Shown one piece after another: positions 5,696 through 7,979 of a stretch of 7,979 bases of DNA. The position numbers and the translations under genes are program-made. Each line of letters starts with the position of its first letter. The stretch's first letter is position 1. Under the pieces are notes generated by a model. That model was not told the origin of the DNA, made no database searches, and saw nothing but the letters and a program-made list of their open reading frames with translations. Source of the DNA: Firmicutes bacterium UBA1768 (GTDB lineage Bacteria > Bacillota > Clostridia > Peptostreptococcales > Anaerovoracaceae); NCBI GenBank assembly GCA_002315335.1, contig DCGW01000056.1, forward strand, positions 2,282 through 10,260, written 5' to 3'.

Positions 5696-7972
5696 CTAAT
5701 TTGTTTCATATCTGTATAGAATTTGGGCCACCTGTGCTCTTGTGGCATTGCCCTTTGGTTCAAGTCTGTTCCCCTGTGTTCCGTTAATAAGCCCTGCGCC
5801 GACAGCCCACTTCATTTCCTCAAGTGCGTAGTCGCTGACCTCACCGCGATCAGTATAAATGTCAAGGCTTCCTGTGTTGTCAACACTCTTTCCGGTATAT
5901 TTAGCATATCTATATAAAATAGCCGACAGCTGTTCTCTTGTAACAGCGTCATCAGGACCGAAGGCAACCTGACTGTAGCCGTTTACTATGCCGACGCTTT
6001 CCGCCCAGCCTATAGCCTCCTCGTAGTATGCGCCTGCTTTAACATCTGAAAAAACGCCCGTCTTGCCCGCAGGCTTATCCTGCATTCTCCAGAGCATTGT
6101 AACTATCATTCCTCTCGTGAGACTTCTGTCTGGAGCAAAGCTGTACATGTCTATGCCGTTCATTATCCCTGCCGCAGCTGCAAAGTCTACCGAGTCATGG
6201 TACCAGTCGCCTACATTTACATCATCAAACCAGTATGACGGACAGGTGAAACCGCCATCGCACTTTTCGTAGGCAAAGGCAAAGGCCGACAGCTTGTTAA
6301 TCGAAACTGAAACCGTGCCGTCTGTATCATTTTGGATTGCTATCTTGTCCGTGATTGAGCCGTCGCCGCCAAATTCCTTAAGCTTGTATTTATACCAGTA
6401 CAGCCCTGAAGGAACCTTGTATGGAAAAATTATCTCCGCACTCCCGACTACAGACTTCAGCTCCGTTGAACCGCATTTTGCATATACTCTGAAGAGCTTT
6501 ATCAGGTTATACGCTGCAAGCTCTGTTGACTGAGCCGGTGTCAGTTCGGCTTTGCCAAGGGTTTCAAAACCTATTTCAAGGTTTGCTCTGTCGGCAAGCT
6601 GCGCCTCGGCAGCCATGACTGAGATTGCCTTAGTATCGAGCTTAATACTGCCCTGTGATGTTGAAAGATAGAAACCGAGGATAAACGGATTTTTTTCAAG
6701 CTCTGTTATCACCTTCTGCAATTCGTTATATGGGATTGAAGCTCCAGTTACGGCTTTGCCTGTTTCTGTTAAATCCAATTCCGCATAGCCGATATCTCCG
6801 TCAGAGCCAACCTCCTTAAGTCTGTCTGTAGAAAGCCCTGAAACCGTTGCAACTCCGTCGTTTCCCACATGAGCCTCATACCCCATCTTATATCTGTCAT
6901 AGGTCACGACCGTAGACTCTCCCCTTACGGTAAGGGTGGCCTTTCCCACTTTGATTATATAATTATCGAGGTCTGAAACCGCCTCTTCTTTAAGCGCTAT
7001 TGTGTATTTACCCGGTGCCGAAACAACCGCACCAAGGTCTGTCTGCTTTCCGTTTTCGTCCGTAATTATAATATCGTCAGCTCCGAGGCTCTCTAAATAC
7101 TGCGTCACCTCTTTATCGGCGGTTACTCCTCCGGCCGAAAAGGTGAAGTCAGGTGTCTCGTTAACCGCCACACGAACATCATTAGGCGCAACTGTAAGTG
7201 TCTTTTTTGTAATTTTTGCATCTACAACTACAGGAGCAGACGAAACGAGATAGTAGTTGTCGGCCTGAGAACCCCAGACCGAAGAAGGAGTAAAGCTGAG
7301 CTGAGCCTTGTCGGAAACCCCAGTGCTTTTGTAAACCGCAGTTCCCTCCACTGCAACCAGATCATACGAATACGGACTTGTAATGAACGCCGCATAGGCC
7401 TTAGTCAGGTTAGACGCTGCGGAGCCATCATACTCCTTAGACATATCTTCAATAAGCCCGGCAAGCTCGTCGCTCGCCTGACTATAAATATTTTTATAAG
7501 AGCTGTCCTTCAAAATCTGTTCTATTGTTTTGCTTCTGTCGGCACAATTTACCTTGAAAAGCTCGGTTGAGCTGATTGGTCTTTTGTTTATTGTGAATTC
7601 TTTTTCTGCTGAGCCCGAGTACTTGTTTAACAAGCCTGACAGTTCAAGACTGACCTTCACCTTCGCAGTTCCCGCTTCAACATTGTCTGTATAAGTCGCC
7701 TTTGAACCCGCTTTTGAAACATCCTTCAAGCCGAGCCCAAGTTCGGTTGAGCCATCTTCCTTCTGGGTGAAAATGGTAGTAATTCCATATTTTACCACAA
7801 CCTCAGGAGTCTTCGCTGTGCCGTCGTATTCATAATTATCCCCATCTACTCTTACGCTGACAAGCTTACTGTCTGAAATATCAACAGGTATAATGCCTGC
7901 AAAGGAAACCACAGGAATCATTGATACTATTAAACTCAGGGCAAGCATGCATGCTAATACTTTTCTTTTCAT
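5696..7972 (-). CDS. Secreted SLH-domain surface protein with YDG/MBG-type Ig-like modules
   Basis: This 758-residue exported protein has a clear signal peptide: MKRK, a hydrophobic core, and a likely cleavage after Ala25 in VSFA-G. Three Ig-like modules follow. The first, about 37-133, has YEYDGTAKTPEV and ends EFTINKRPI, an MBG-like pattern. The second, about 178-258, has KEYDGSA, then ADNYYLV and DAKITKKTLTV, a YDG-like pattern. The third, about 259-350, ends in DNYIIKVGKATLTVRG. A beta-rich region at about 355-570 resembles the module often found just before SLH repeats (NKLSAFAFAYE). A CDGGFTCP linker (Cys571, Cys577) leads into three SLH domains at about 582-758, with TRGMI, TREQL and TRAQV. 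The SLH domains should attach it to secondary cell-wall polymer; no catalytic motif is seen, so an adhesive or structural role is likely. Only TGCAGAG is visible upstream of the ATG, so the ribosome binding site is cut by the window edge. No convincing terminator follows it. Confidence 0.92.
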   Translation of the reverse strand: MKRKVLACMLALSLIVSMIPVVSFAGIIPVDISDSKLVSVRVDGDNYEYDGTAKTPEVVVKYGITTIFTQKEDGSTELGLGLKDVSKAGSKATYTDNVEAGTAKVKVSLELSGLLNKYSGSAEKEFTINKRPISSTELFKVNCADRSKTIEQILKDSSYKNIYSQASDELAGLIEDMSKEYDGSAASNLTKAYAAFITSPYSYDLVAVEGTAVYKSTGVSDKAQLSFTPSSVWGSQADNYYLVSSAPVVVDAKITKKTLTVAPNDVRVAVNETPDFTFSAGGVTADKEVTQYLESLGADDIIITDENGKQTDLGAVVSAPGKYTIALKEEAVSDLDNYIIKVGKATLTVRGESTVVTYDRYKMGYEAHVGNDGVATVSGLSTDRLKEVGSDGDIGYAELDLTETGKAVTGASIPYNELQKVITELEKNPFILGFYLSTSQGSIKLDTKAISVMAAEAQLADRANLEIGFETLGKAELTPAQSTELAAYNLIKLFRVYAKCGSTELKSVVGSAEIIFPYKVPSGLYWYKYKLKEFGGDGSITDKIAIQNDTDGTVSVSINKLSAFAFAYEKCDGGFTCPSYWFDDVNVGDWYHDSVDFAAAAGIMNGIDMYSFAPDRSLTRGMIVTMLWRMQDKPAGKTGVFSDVKAGAYYEEAIGWAESVGIVNGYSQVAFGPDDAVTREQLSAILYRYAKYTGKSVDNTGSLDIYTDRGEVSDYALEEMKWAVGAGLINGTQGNRLEPKGNATRAQVAQILYRYETN

Positions 7973-7979
7973 CTCTGCA

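Noticed and set aside
5375..5719. 114-codon + strand open frame across the Cys-rich gene and the intergenic gap
   Set aside because: It runs antisense to a gene with a ribosome binding site and Cys motifs, crosses the promoter and palindrome, and has no recognisable features.
5696..7972. SLH/Ig-like repeats read as a CRISPR array or tandem DNA repeat
   Set aside because: The similarity is at protein-domain level only; no exact direct DNA repeats with regular spacers are present.

Overview
The window looks like chromosome from a Gram-positive anaerobe of the Firmicutes, most likely a Clostridia-type lineage. The reasons are moderate base composition, strong AAGGAG/GGAGG ribosome binding sites, S-layer-homology (SLH) surface proteins, and bacterial-type ThrRS and LepA sequences. 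The exact genus cannot be named from the sequence. Every real gene lies on the minus strand, so in transcription order the window reads from right to left.

In that order it holds: (1) a 758-residue secreted protein with YDG/MBG-type Ig-like modules and three C-terminal SLH domains (7972-5696); (2) a 96-bp gap with an extended -10 promoter overlapped by a perfect 7-bp inverted repeat; (3) an 88-residue cysteine-rich protein of unknown function (5599-5333); (4) a full-length threonyl-tRNA synthetase, thrS (5290-3380); (5) a 105-bp gap with a strong GC-rich hairpin; (6) a 761-residue secreted phosphodiester-glycosidase (NAGPA/DUF2233) protein with two Ig-like modules and three SLH domains (3274-989); (7) the first 323 codons of lepA (elongation factor 4), starting at a TTG 18 nt after the previous stop and running off the left edge.

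The short spacings suggest two likely transcription groups: the Cys-rich gene with thrS, and the NAGPA-SLH gene with lepA. Housekeeping translation genes therefore alternate with cell-surface genes. Both SLH proteins should be exported and held non-covalently on secondary cell-wall polymer; the NAGPA one could act on a glycosyl-phosphate bond in that wall. No RNA genes, CRISPR arrays, insertion sequences or clear mobile elements were seen. No stretch longer than about 105 bp lacks a gene.

I found no clear new multi-gene system. The items most worth following are the Cys-rich protein, its palindrome-covered promoter, the NAGPA-SLH architecture next to lepA, and the hairpin between thrS and the NAGPA gene, whose U-tract faces against all the genes.
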